From Cryptomeria japonica (lineage: Eukaryota; Streptophyta; Pinopsida; Cupressales; Cupressaceae): a stretch of 64,000 bases of DNA. Shown one piece after another: positions 37,029-48,500 of the stretch (position 1 is the first letter of the stretch; each line of letters begins with the position of its first letter). The stretch is from NCBI RefSeq assembly GCF_030272615.1, contig NC_081414.1, forward strand, positions 783,222,119 to 783,286,118, in the 5' to 3' direction. A model generated the notes under the pieces. That model was not told the DNA's origin, searched no databases, and saw nothing but the letters and a program-made list of their open reading frames with translations. A program made the position numbers and the translations under genes.

Positions 37029-37535
37029 ATGCCTCCTCCTGCTAATCTCTATCAACTAAGAAGTCTACAAGGAAAGCTACAGTCAATCTACCACTTCATA
37101 GCACAGTTGGCAGACAAATGTCATCCATTCCAGCATTTATTGCATAAAGGAGTCGCTTTTAAATGGACTGAGCAATGCCAATCAATATTTCAAGCTCTTA
37201 AGGATTATTTGTTGTCGCCGCCTATCCTAATGCCTCCTATAGAAAGAAATCCATTTATATTGTATATTTCTACAACTGAAATGGCACTAGGAGTTCTCTT
37301 GGCCCAATAGAATGAGAACGGTAAAGAACGAGCTATTTATTATATCAGCCGGACACTAGTAGGCTATAAGCTGAATTATTCAACTATTGAAAGGGCATGC
37401 TTAGTAGTGGTATTTGCAACACAGAAGCTCTGACATTATATGTTAAATCACCAAACATTGCTGGTTGCAAAAATTGATCCCCTAAAATACTTGCTTAGCA
37501 GAGCAGCTTTGACGGGTCGCCTAGCAAAGTGAGTT
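37029..37535 (+). pseudogene. First RNase H (gypsy type) of element B
   Basis: Starts with LRSLQGKLQSIYHFIAQLAD and FKWTEQCQSIFQALKDYL, then FILYISTTEMALGVLLAQ, the gypsy RNase H entry with a degenerate first Asp region. Stops at 37308-37310, near 37431 and near 37530. The domain continues into ERAIYYISRTLVGYKLNYST. Confidence 0.85.
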
Positions 37536-38090
37536 ATGATCCTTAGTGAATTTGATATTGAGTATATGGAGCGAAAGGTGATAAAAGGACAAGTCATAGC
37601 AGATCAACTTGCAGAGGCTCCTATTTATGATGATCATCCCATGTTGACTGATTTTCCAGATGAATCAGTCTTTGCTCTCACATCTTCTAAAGAATGGAAG
37701 TTATACTTTGATGGATCCCATACCAAGTTTGGGTCCGGAGTAGGCATCTTGTTTGTTACCCCTCAAGGTGATGCCATTCCCAAGTCCTACAGAATAACTT
37801 TTCATTGTACCAATAACATTGCAGAGTATGAAGCACTGGTCACAGGACTTCGAGTATCGGTCCACTGGAACATCACGCATTTGCAAGTCTACGGAGATTC
37901 TCAATTAGTCATCCGACAAGTGAATGATGACTATGAAATAAAAGATGAAAAGCTTATTCCCTATAAGCATATGGTAGATTTCTTCAAGACAAAATTCACA
38001 GCTATCCATTTTAGTCAAGTTCCAATAATGCAAAACAAGTCGGCAGACGTGATGGCTATGATTGCTTCCATGTTGGATATGCCCTAGAAT
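37536..38090 (+). pseudogene. Second, archaeal-type RNase H of element B
   Basis: 183 codons, with EWKLYFDGSHTKFGSGVGIL (first catalytic Asp), CTNNIAEYEALVTGLRVS (catalytic Glu), LQVYGDSQLVIRQVNDDYEI (second Asp) and a final segment with QNKSADVMAMIASML. A second RNase H after the gypsy-type domain is a hallmark of the Tat lineage. It would degrade RNA in RNA-DNA hybrids. The ORF closes at TAG 38085-38087; upstream it is open from 37536. Confidence 0.92.
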
Positions 38091-39450
38091 ATGGACAAAT
38101 GTGAATTTTTAGTTGAACAGTTGCTTGTTCCTTCTTTTGACATTCTGACAGCAGATATGATGTGCGTTCTTATTGGTCCCAACTCCCCGTGGTACAAGGA
38201 CATATATCAATATTTGAAATCCCAAACCTTACCATCTAACCTTTCCGCTAACCAACGCCGAGCCTTCATCTGATAGATAGCCAAATATGTCATCATTGCC
38301 GACACCCTTTACCGTCATTCCTTTGACCATACCCTCCTCAAGTGTTTGGATTTTGATGAAGCACAAATGACTTTACATGAGGTTCACGATGGTATATGTG
38401 GGGGCCATTTCAATGGTTTGAGCTTAGCCAAAAAGTTGATTCGTGCTAGGTATTATTGGCCCACTCTGGAAAAAGGATGTTCACGATTTTGTTAAGAAGT
38501 GTTACAAATGCCAAATCCATGGAAACTACATTCATGCACCAGCCCAAGAGCTTCATTATGTCATATCTTTGTGGCCCTTTTCTCAATGGGGATTGGATCT
38601 TATTGGCAAGATTCACCCAACATCTGCAAATGGACACAAGTTCATCATTATAGCCATAGAGTATTTTACAAAATGGATCAACGCTATCCCCATGACTTAT
38701 ATCACTGGTGTGCAAATTTCAAAAATCCTATTGAATTATATCATATGCCGGTATGGGGTTCCCCTTTCCATAGTCACAGATAATGGTCGTCCCTTCAAGA
38801 ATAAAGATGTTAAGGAACTCTATGAAAAGTTTCATATTCAACACCGTTTCTCCAATCCATACTATCCACAGGGTAATGGTCAAGCCGAAGCATCAAATAA
38901 AACCATTATCAAAATCCTGAAAAAGGTTGTCAATGACGCTGGTCAAGATTGGCATGTACAGTTGAATCCAGCACTATGGGCCTATTGCACTTCTATCCGC
39001 ACAACTACTGGTGCAACACCTTATTCCTTGGTGTATGGTGCGGAAGCCATTTTACCCTTGGAAGTGGAGATTCCTTCCTTGTGTGTTTCCTTGCAACATC
39101 TGATTGATGATGAGACGCATAGAGTCTCTCGATTGCATCAGCTTGAGATGTTAGATGAGAAACGTTAGATAACCCTGACACATTTGCAAGCATATCAAAA
39201 CTATCTCCGTCACTCTTATAATAAGAAGGTCAAAGGGCGACACTTCGAAGTGGGAGATCTAGTTTTAAAGGCAAACCCTAAGAATGCACAATCTACTGAC
39301 ATCATCAAAGGAAAGTTTGAACCTAATTGGATTGGGCCTTTCATAGTGACTGCAACATATGGCTCGGGGGCATATCAGCTTGCCACCCCAGAAGGTGAAC
39401 CTTTGTCTGATCCTGTAAATAGCATGCACCTTCACAAGTACTGGGCATAA
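38091..39450 (+). pseudogene. Integrase of element B
   Basis: 38091-38273 is the linker. TGA-TAG stops at 38271-38276 precede the zinc-binding part (VHDGICGGHFNG, CYKCQIHG). A one-base frameshift lies near 38467 in the A-run after WPTL. 38443-39168 holds the catalytic core: WGLDLIGKIHP (D), IVTDNGRPFKNKD (D) and YPQGNGQAEASNKTI (E). A TAG at 39166-39168 separates the C-terminal 39184-39450 with FEVGDLVLKANPKN and GPFIVTATYGSGAYQLATPE. All three acidic residues are intact, but stops and the frameshift inactivate the copy. Confidence 0.92.
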
Positions 39451-41149
39451 TTTTCTATCAGCACTTCTTCAAGTATGATCCTGAAAAAATACAAAAAAAA
39501 GTGAAAAAAGCAAAAAAATACAAAAGAAATGAAAAAAGCAAAAAAATACACAAAAAGTGAGAAAAGAAAGCAAAAGAGAAAAGAGAAAAACAGTAAAGAA
39601 AAATGATTCGCCCTCTAGTGAAAACCTGGCAAACAGGAGCTTTGGGCAAGTACCATGGTGAAAACCGGGCAATCAGGCGCCATGTGTAATGAGATCATTG
39701 CTTCATCATCTATCATGACCTCTAGCTATGCTTTCTCTCGGTCGATTTATCATGTCTATCTTTGTTTTGACCCAATGTTCGGTTCCAGGCCTGTGATTGG
39801 TCAACATCATTGTCTTGCATACTCCGGTTTCTTGTACATATGTCTTTCAAATGTGCATTGGGTGCGTTCCCCCTTGTCATGATCAATCACTGGAACTTTT
39901 GAAAATTGAAAAATGTCCTGAACTAATTCAAAACAATATTGAATAATGTCCTGAAAAAAATCATAAAAATTGAAAAATGTCCTAAAAAAAAATCCAAAAA
40001 AATCAAAAAATGTCCTGAAAAAATTCCTAAAAATCAAATAAAGTCCTGAAAAAAATGAACACAAAAAAATTGTAAAAACTCAAAAACCAAAACAAAAACA
40101 AGCATTTTGCAATAAATAACCCCTCATAAGATAGATCACTAAGTATACATCCAACGACTCACAATCACACACTGTGCTTTAATAAAAATCATGCATAAAT
40201 AGATGAACTTTTTCAATCAAACCAAACATTCAAACTGATCACAATTGTCATATCAATCAAACGTTACCATCAATATCATTTGTCCTTGTCTCTACTATCA
40301 TGGGTCTTATACAAAGTGTGGTATACTCGAAACCAGACTGTGTCCTATCTTAGACGGGGTACCACATGTCCTGAAACCAGACAGCGTGATCATCCTATCA
40401 ACACTTTCAACTTTTGACAATGAAAGATCAAGATGTTTGTTTGATTTGTTGGAATTTGTGCATCTTATCTTTTTACTGATTTATCTTTGGCTTCAATCAT
40501 GTTCCTATGTTGCTCGATGATGTCACTGAGTGATTTAGGGTGACTGGGATGGTTCATGATCCTTTTCTTTTTTGTTGTGAGTGTTGTTTGTTTGTGATGT
40601 GTCTGTCTTTTGCAAAAAGGATTGCATTTCAGCTCTGGCATTCAATGTCATGATGCTACGCATCCATTTTGCTACATTAAAATAAAGGTTCTCACCTACA
40701 AAGTGCAATACTGAAAGCAAGTTTTTCTTTGTCTCTAACTGTCCTCTGTCTCATTTTCTTCTTACTAACATTTCTTCCATCCGTTTAGATAGTCAGTTCG
40801 GTCTAGTGCTCTGATCTCCAAAAACATATGTTGCATCCTGCATCCATTTGGTTAGTACATTTGCATTATATCAAGCATCACATCGACCACCGTATCAAGC
40901 ATTTTATCCATTTCATATTATCAATGCATTAAAAACACATAAAAAAATGCATCCATACATGTTCCACAATGGTACATAAATAGTGCATAAGTCATCCATA
41001 CATGGAAAATAACATAAGTCATAACACATTGCATCCCATCATATCGATGCATATCATATCATATGTCACAATAATATCGGAGTACAAAATTGGACAATCT
41101 ATCCTAAGTATGGCCCGCAGGCTAACTACAAAATGTAAAACTACATTTG
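39451..41149 (+). other. 3' non-coding region of element B, A-rich repeats
   Basis: 39478-39600 is an A-rich run of CAAAAAAATACAAAAG type, and 39905-40110 repeats TGTCCTGAAAAAAATC in degenerate form. The rest shows CAT-rich and TATCAATCAAA-rich sequence. No gene is visible. Confidence 0.7.
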
Positions 41150-42957
41150 TCCGTCATCAGGAGCATGTGCCTCTATCACTGGGTGCTTCCTCTATCCTCC
41201 TCATCCCTGCCATGTCTCATGGATGATGTCCCTCCTGGTCCTGGCTGTAGTGGTCTCATAGGTCCACTCACCCCCATGTTGCTCAATGACCTCCGAGAGT
41301 GTGCTCTACTCTCTATCCTCGATCATGCCCGATATGATGCTGCTCTCTGCTCTGGTGGAACAACACTCTCATATAGTTTCCTCCAATGGCATATCTCCTC
41401 TCTGGTCTCTACTAGCATCTGTGCCATCTCCTGTGCACTGGCATCCCGAATTGACCCAATATACTCAGTGACTCTCTATTCTTCTCACTGTGCCTAAGCT
41501 ATTGTTGTATCTCGAGCCGCTATAAGTCTAGCTATCTCCGCTCTAAAATGCTCATGCTTTGTCCTCAAGATGGCATTCTATCTCTCTAATGTCACAATAT
41601 GATCATGCTGACTCGCTATGGTAGCCCTGCACATCTCCATCTCCACTATGCTAGCTGTCTCTAGCTCTATGGGTATATCCTGCAATGCCTCCTGCTCGCC
41701 TGAATCTGGCTCATCCTCATCATCCCCATCCTCATCTCCATCCTCATCATCCTCCTCATCCTCATCATCTCCCTCCTCCTATCTCCTCAGTACTGGAATC
41801 TTAGGATCTGTCAATGGCACTGGCCGTCATCGTGCAAACCATCTCTCATACTCCTCTATCATCCTGGTGTCCTCCACATCTAATCTCCAATCCCACTGTC
41901 TCTATTGTAGCTATGATAAGTCAGCATATGCTATGTGTGGCTGAATCATACTCCCCCACTGACTCGTCTCTCTGTGAGATCAGGCAAAGTATGCAGTCCT
42001 CCTAGGTACATCCTACCTCTCTCCAAACTATCATCTAACTCTCTCTGGCAGGTACATCTTAATCATTCTCTGGTGATTCACTAGTCACTCAGTCAGATAC
42101 CTCTCCTTTCTACAATATGGTAGCTCATCACTATCATCTGACCATCCAGGGCAATCACGATATGGCCTCCATGTGAACTCTCTCAGTCTATCTAGCTCGT
42201 GTCGCCAATACAGTATGTATCCAAAAGGACCCTATCTCAGTGCTCCTCCATAATAGTACACATATGGTCAGTGTGGTAATACCTATCTCTCTGCAATCAG
42301 TCGACATATGGCTATGTGCTCAAATGCCCATACCTGTAACAGTGTGACTCCATAGCTCAAAGTCTGAACTCCCTGATATGCTATCTGATGCAACTGAAAA
42401 TATAGCATAGCTAGTACACATGGTCCCCATGCATACACCATACACTTTGTCGCCATCTGCTCTAGCACTCTTCCCCATCCAATAGGGAATCCATGTCCTC
42501 ATCTGTCCCCTGCTAGTAGGCATGCTATCACCACGGCTATCACCACATATCGCCGATCATACTCTGATGCCATGGTCTCCTAGCCAATCTCCCTCTCTAC
42601 AATATCCAGATCATCTATGTCACACTCAAATAATTTGCACAATGCATCTCTCCCTATCACTGGGTCATACTCTACCATCTCTCCATGAATCGGAATGCAG
42701 AGGATACGCCATACATCCTCTAGTGTCACTGTCACCTCTCCAGTCGCCAAATGGAATGAGGAGGTCTCTGAATGCCATCGCTCTGCCAATGCAGTGAGTA
42801 GTCCTGTGTTTTCCCTAATCTTGGGCATGAATGTGATATAGTATATTCCAAGTCCTGTTAATGTATCTATGTCCGTGCTCCTGAGTCTATGTTGTAACAT
42901 GAAGCAGTCAGGTCGGTTCTCCCGCATGATCAATGGATACTGTCGACTCTGCATCAC
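41150..42957 (-). pseudogene. Antisense plant-mobile-domain ORF of element B
   Basis: Minus-strand reading from 42957 gives RPDCFMLQHRLRSTDIDTL, FHLATGEVTVTLEDVWRILC, ETMASEYDRR (after a stop), YAWGPCVLAMLYFQLHQIAY and LLQVWAFEHIAICR. This is the plant mobile domain (aminotransferase-like) seen in MAIN/MAIL proteins and in antisense ORFs of Tat retrotransposons. The C-terminus (41690-41780) is an Asp/Glu run followed by a helical part. At least five stops and frame changes occur. It lies opposite to gag-pol between integrase and the 3' LTR. Its function in Tat elements is not established. Confidence 0.78.
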
Positions 42958-43775
42958 AATTGGGGCATATTTTGTCAGTTTTTGGGTTTGCTCCTATGGG
43001 TTGCATTTCCTCATTTCATGTCTACATCAGGGTGTTTTTCATCTATTCTGACCTATCCTACCCTTATCCCGCTTTTCCAGATCATTTTCATGTTGTTTTT
43101 AACCAAAATTAGGGTTTACGCTGCACAATTGTGCCTGTGTGACAAGTCCTGCGCCTGTGTCACATAACCTATCCGTGTGTCCCCCTACACAAGCATAGAA
43201 GACATTACACAAATGTAGGATTCGCCCTACACAAGCGCAGGAGTCCTTTTCTGCACCCCCTGTGGGCCCCGCAACGTCCCGCAAGTAAGTCAAATTCATC
43301 AAATTGCAAACATGGGTTTTTGAGATACATACCATTGCTCCCACATCATCTATATGTGCGTACATGTTCTCCAAGGTGATCTACCCTTGGAATGTTTGCC
43401 ATCTCTCTGCAAGTGTCCTTTTCCAGAGCAACAAATCGTCCTCTTTGGTTAGTGCAAATGAGCAATTTTCACTCTATTTTTCTCATTTATAGATCTTTGT
43501 CAATGCATAGATGGACATGCACTCTCTCCATCTCATGTTGGTTGCGGTCTTTTGCACCTTCAATTGCTTGTCTTTCATGCATCTGGTCTCCGATTGTCAG
43601 TCTGTTTGCTCCTATCATATTCTAACATTATTATCGATCAATTGGCCTCTTTTCTACATGTTTCCAACCAATTCCTCGAGGGGCCATGCATATGTCATTA
43701 TCATTGTCTGGGGCATTTTCATTATTGTTCTTTGATATAATGCTTAAAATCGCATTGTCTCAAAGAGGGGCAAAA
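42958..43775. other. Terminal 3' region of element B with CTGTGT repeats and polypurine tract
   Basis: 43125-43250 holds GCGCCTGTGTCACATAACC-type units and inverted CTACACAAGCGCAGGAG units, related to the leader repeats at 27270-27480. The sequence CAAAGAGGGGCAAAA (43761-43775) is the polypurine tract directly before the 3' LTR. Confidence 0.72.
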
Positions 43776-45155
43776 TGTAGACACCTAAAAATGGTCAACG
43801 CTTGCGGAATCGTACTTTAACATTTGCGCATTGCCTTATTTTAGGGTTTTTGCGTCGCATTAACATTTCTCCTATGATTCGCACTTGGTCTGTATAATTT
43901 GCGAGCATCGAGTCTTTCTTCTGGATTTCTTCATTTATCTCACTTTCGAATTTGGTCTTGTCGACAATAATCTTCAGTCATGATTTTGGTCAATCTTATC
44001 CTATCGCATTAATGTGCATGCTAATTTGTTATCATTTTCAATCTTGTCATTTTGCGATCAATTTGTCATCGATCGTCATCCTTCTCAATTGTGTTAATTT
44101 GGATCAATTTGTCATTGTTTCTCATCAATTGGCGCATTTATCAATCAAATCATTTATCACATTGATCATTATCAATTCAAAATCATGATCAAATCAACAT
44201 CAAATCATATATATCAAGACCTAATTGTCGTCCTTGCATTTCTAGTTTATCTTCTAGGGTTTTATGATTTATTCATTTAACCTTGTTTGTCATTTTCTCT
44301 CCATTTTCTTCCTCTAGGTTAAATAATTTATTTATTTATCCTAGGTCTTCGTGTCACAATTAAATGTTTAATTTAATTGGCTAACTAATTTTTCCTCTTT
44401 TTGTGAATTAATTAATAAATGACAAATTATTAATTGATTTACCTAATTTTCTAATTTCATCATTTCTAATTTTCTAATTTTCTTATTTTCTAAATTTCCT
44501 AATTCCTAATTTCCACCTATTTTCTAATTTGTCAAATTCAATTTCCACCTAATTAATTTCTCTCTAGTTCTCCCTATTTTTGTGCTTCAGTGGAAGCATG
44601 AATTTCTCATGCGTCATACTTTTGGCATAGCAAGATGTCATAAGCCTCTAGTCTTCTAGCCTTTGCATTGGCAATATGTCATAATTCATGACATAGAAGC
44701 TGTCATAACCTTCTTCTTTCCACTCAATTGTGCCATTTTTGAAATCAATTGCCTCTAATATTAATTTGATGCTAATCTTGTCTTTTCTCCAATTTATCTA
44801 TAAATTGGATGAATTTCTTCAATCAAGACTAATCACTTTTTGAATCACTTTGTCGAATCAATCACGGTTCGAGTATTCTTGCACTACAATCTTGTCTACT
44901 TGCTTTCATCTCATGTGTATGCACTTGTAGGTGAGATCCACAAACAAAGCTATTTGAAGAAGAAAGAAGGACAATGGAGCTACATGAAGGAGACATTCAA
45001 GTCTGCATTTGGTTTGCTTAAGTTTTCAATCTTGAATATCTTGTTTTCATATCTCTATTGGATGTAATTAGGATTGATCATTGCATTTGAGTTTTTGTGA
45101 TTGAGCTAGATTATTAATACTATTTGCTTTGATGATTTCCGAATTCCTACTTACA
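43776..45155 (+). repeat. 3' LTR of element B
   Basis: Starts TGTAGACACCTAAAAATGG and ends CCTACTTACA; closely matches 25740-27149. TATA box at 44799-44806. It is followed by TTAAT and the AT-rich insertion target. Confidence 0.93.
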
Positions 45156-45373
45156 TTAATATAATAATATATTATATAATATAATAATATATTATATAAT
45201 ATATTATTATATTATATAATACGTATTGTATTATATTATATATATTATAATATATAATATAATATAATATTATATTATATTATATTATGTTATATTATAT
45301 TATATATAATATATATTATATTATATTATATTATATAATATTGTATTATATAATACGTAACATATAATATATT
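45156..45373. repeat. (AT)-rich palindromic microsatellite
   Basis: Roughly 215 bp of TATAATATATTATA-type sequence that flanks the 3' LTR of element B. The opposite flank (25711-25739) is also AT-rich, so the element landed in AT-rich DNA of the TIR element. Confidence 0.9.
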
Positions 45374-45517
45374 TTTTAAATTAAAATTACAAATAAAAAT
45401 CCGATATCCAATTTGCATAGGTAATTACCAAGCCAAGGTGTACTGACACCCAGGCCAAGCAAAAAATCAACATGGATTTTCACATTTTTAGGCGAGTGAA
45501 GAATGCTATTTTTTTCA
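45374..45517. other. Right subterminal region of the TIR element
   Basis: No gene. Contains ATCCGATATCC near 45400 and CCAAGCC near 45429, motifs also found near the left end. It leads into the right terminal inverted repeat. Confidence 0.5.
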
Positions 45518-45557
45518 CATCGCCACTTTTTGGCCCCCCTTGATCCTACACTAACCC
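45518..45557 (-). repeat. Right terminal inverted repeat
   Basis: Reverse complement starts GGGTTAGTGTAGGATCAAGG and mirrors the left repeat at 2121-2170. It is followed by TTTT and then integrase sequence of the chromovirus. Confidence 0.7.
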
Positions 45558-45593
45558 TTTTCACCATAGACTGATGGATAGATAGAGGTAGTT
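45558..45593 (+). pseudogene. 36-bp chromovirus integrase fragment between two insertions
   Basis: The sequence TTTTCACCATAGACTGATGG begins the fragment. It is the codons for F-H-(P)-stop-T-D-G-stop-I-E-V-V with one base missing in the Pro codon, matching the conserved F-H-P-Q-T-D-G-Q-T-E integrase segment. It ends in TAGTT, the target duplication of the next insertion. Both stops fit C-to-T change of CAG. Confidence 0.8.
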
Positions 45594-48500
45594 TGTAATG
45601 CCCCGCCAGGAAACCCCGAAGGGATAAAGCCATAACACAAGAATAGAGTGCAATAATTTTTTTTTTAAAGTTACAACACATAAGATGCAACAAGATAACA
45701 AGATTCAGATTACATAGCGGAAGACTTCAACTAACTCCTAAAGAGTTTCCCAACGAGATTACTTAAATATCACAATTCACTTAACTCACATGATTAATCC
45801 AATAAGCTAATTATCTTAACAACGGGATAATTCACAATCAGGATAATTTCTTTTAAAGGATGGAAACATAAATCACAAGCAAAGATGCATCATTAAGTTC
45901 CATTCATAATCTTCAATCAAGCTTTTCATTTAAAATTACAAACCATACATCAACATTCAAATTCACTAGGATCTCATCATAACATAAGAGATCTTTCCAA
46001 GCATATTTAAATTTCTTTAACAACAACTGAGTATAATTCATTACTCTAAGATAGATTATTCCATATTCCAACTTATTACATTTAAAAGGACGAATTCACA
46101 CATGCATTACGATAAATCGCATCTCAACCAAATATGCATTCGATCCACATGGCATTCAAGATAGAACTGAATATAAGCATTTAGAGTTAATTCCATTATC
46201 CACTTAACCATTCTAACATAAATTAATCATACATGATAAAGCTGAATAAAGGAAACATAAGAGAATACACCACATAACACCATAATGATCTCGGAGTTCA
46301 CCCCTAAAGGGCTACATCTCCGGGTCTGCTCAACTGCAAGACCCCCTCGGATAAATAATAAGGTTAAGAGTACAAGAGGTTACACTATACAATCCAGCCA
46401 TCAAGGCGATACATAAACATTATACAAGCGACCACATCGGTCAATAAATACATAAACGATCCTTACAAGGAACAGGATCCAGCTGAACATAATCAAGCTA
46501 ATGACATAAGAGGTCCAAGAGAGCATCCCTAAAACTGAACCATCACCACCCAAGGGTCTAACATGAAACCGATACTCACAAGGGCAGCAACAAAGGACGA
46601 CTCACAAAGGTACTCAAAACAGGACAAAACGACAACACACTAGCGAACGTAGGGACAAGTGTCATCACACAACCTGGTATGGATACCATGGCAAGTCTTC
46701 ATAGGTCCCGGCCCATACACTGGTAACCCTGGCAACCTAATCCGAACTTCTGGCCCATCCAAGCCTCATGTGGACCCACACATCCTCTCGTGAAGACAAG
46801 GAAGATGGTTTGCCATTTCAGGCCTTCTCACAGCATGTCGAATCTATGCTAGCACTCGTCCCATGTGTGAGGCACAATTATCTTAATTATAAATTACATT
46901 CTAATCTACTTAGGTTATCACTTATTAGACTCACTTTCGACGGGTTATCCAGCAGCCACTTTGGGCGCGGCCCCCAATCGAAAGCCACTTTCCCATACGA
47001 CACTAGACTATACTCAGACGAACTCAAACCACGGAATACACATGGCAAGACGAACGGAGTTCAAGAAGATACAAACATCAGGTCAAACACGACCCAAGGG
47101 TAATCACTTACTGACGGTGCTCTAACTAGAGACCTGACAACTAAGGTTAGCCACGAATCATTATTCGACTCACTCAAAGAGGATATAACCAACTAAGACA
47201 ACATCACAATCCATAGTCAACTCAAAATTCAAGGACTGAAACAGGTACACCAAGTCATCCATACGACAGGGTCCTTTTAAACAAAGCAAAACATGCCATT
47301 TCATAAATTAAAGCGAATACAGTAATTCAACTCGCAAGGCAATAATCAGAAAAGACAATATTTCCTCAATTTGATTTAATCATTAAACGACGATCAAGTT
47401 TTCTACAAGATCCAATCAGATTACAGTTATCTATCTCATCAAGGGTTAAGTTGTTCTTGGGTTTCTAACTCCTAAGGTTCAAGCATTGAACAGGCAATTT
47501 AAGCCATAAAGAGTTTTAACCAATTCATATTATTAAAATTCAGACAACCATTAATCGACTAAAATAAGATGTTTAATCTCCAATCCAAAACGTCATTAAC
47601 ATACTGGTCTAAGATCAAACTCTACAGATTCATAATTTCAATTCCAGATGCATTATACGGATTACAGAAATAAAAATATAAAAAGAGAATCTAAGGAAGA
47701 TAATCATTCCCAAAAGCACATCGTTTCAGTTTCTAATGATCAAAGGTTAATTATTCATTTCTAACCTTTCCAGATGACTTATGCCCTTAAACTCTTCAAA
47801 CGATATAAATATAGGAATAAAGTACGTTTTACCGCCAACAAGATTATCCAACATAAAAAAAAAGGTAATTTTTATCTTCTCAACTACACACCATTAAAAA
47901 TTATGCCTTGCATAATAACTACTAAAAATAATGCATCAACAAATACATTCTTGCCCCATTTCTCATTATCAAGACTTGATTAAAAAAAAGAATCTTCATT
48001 GAATAATATTAAAACCTTATATATTTTTTTTTTTTGGTTTTTAAAAAAAATACATAAAAAAAAAAACATTGTTAAAAACAAATTTTAAAAAAAAGCATTT
48101 TAAAAAGGGGGCTAGGGCGGGCCCACCTCCCAATGGCAAAGGCTGGGCGCCCAAACCCTAGCCGGGGAAGGCCTCGCGCAGGCGGCGCCACGGCGGTGCC
48201 CTCAGGTGCCGCGGCGCCCTGCGGCCACCACAGCCCCTGCGGCCACCGCAGTGAGCCGCAGGTGCTGCGGTCTATAACCAGGCTGCGAGCGCGCTAAAGG
48301 CACGAGGAAGGAGAACCAGCGGGGGTTGGGGGAAAAGCACAGAGAACGAGCGGAAAACGGAGGGGGTGCGAGCGGGGGAGAGGGGAGGAGGAGCGGGTGG
48401 AGCTCCGCTCCCCGCCCTCCAACCCCAAACCAACCAAAGGTTTCAAAAATATACACGCCCAGCTCGGTTCCCAGAACAAAACCACCACGCACAGCGAAAA

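Larger units (their letters stand above)
25740..45155 (+). mobile_element. LTR retrotransposon B (Tat/Ogre-like Ty3/gypsy)
   Basis: A 19.4-kb unit with LTRs of 1410 and 1380 bp and a near-perfect target duplication (ATAAT at 25735-25739, TTAAT at 45156-45160). It includes a 1.95-kb solo LTR insertion, so the element itself is about 17.5 kb. Gene order is gag, protease, G-patch-like segment, RT, RNase H, a second archaeal-type RNase H, integrase, then a long 3' region with an antisense plant-mobile-domain ORF. The dual RNase H, large size and antisense ORF place it in the Tat lineage. Several stops and one frameshift make it defective. Confidence 0.93.
2121..45557. mobile_element. Large TIR DNA transposon candidate with nested insertions
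   Basis: Both ends begin GGGT and are imperfect inverted repeats: the first 30 positions of the left end agree with the reverse complement of the right end at 22 places, and a shared AGTGGC-ATG block follows. The ends are flanked by TTTT (2117-2120 and 45558-45561), or CTTTT if one terminal base is assigned to the target. Removing the unit restores the T-F-H joint of the chromovirus integrase. Subtracting retrotransposons A and B leaves about 16 kb, containing a decayed transposase-like gene (+), an unknown gene (-), a palindromic satellite and a 359-bp tandem repeat. The superfamily is not recognised: the target duplication does not match classic hAT (8 bp) or Mutator (9 bp). Confidence 0.65.

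Noticed and set aside
41618-41944. Plus-strand Ser-rich ORF
   Set aside because: It is the shadow of the acidic Asp/Glu tail of the antisense plant-mobile-domain ORF.
43800-45070. ORFs in the LTRs of element B (QSYLKKKEGQWSYMKETFKS)
   Set aside because: The same short frame occurs in both LTRs because they are duplicates. It lacks conserved domains and spans the probable transcript start region.
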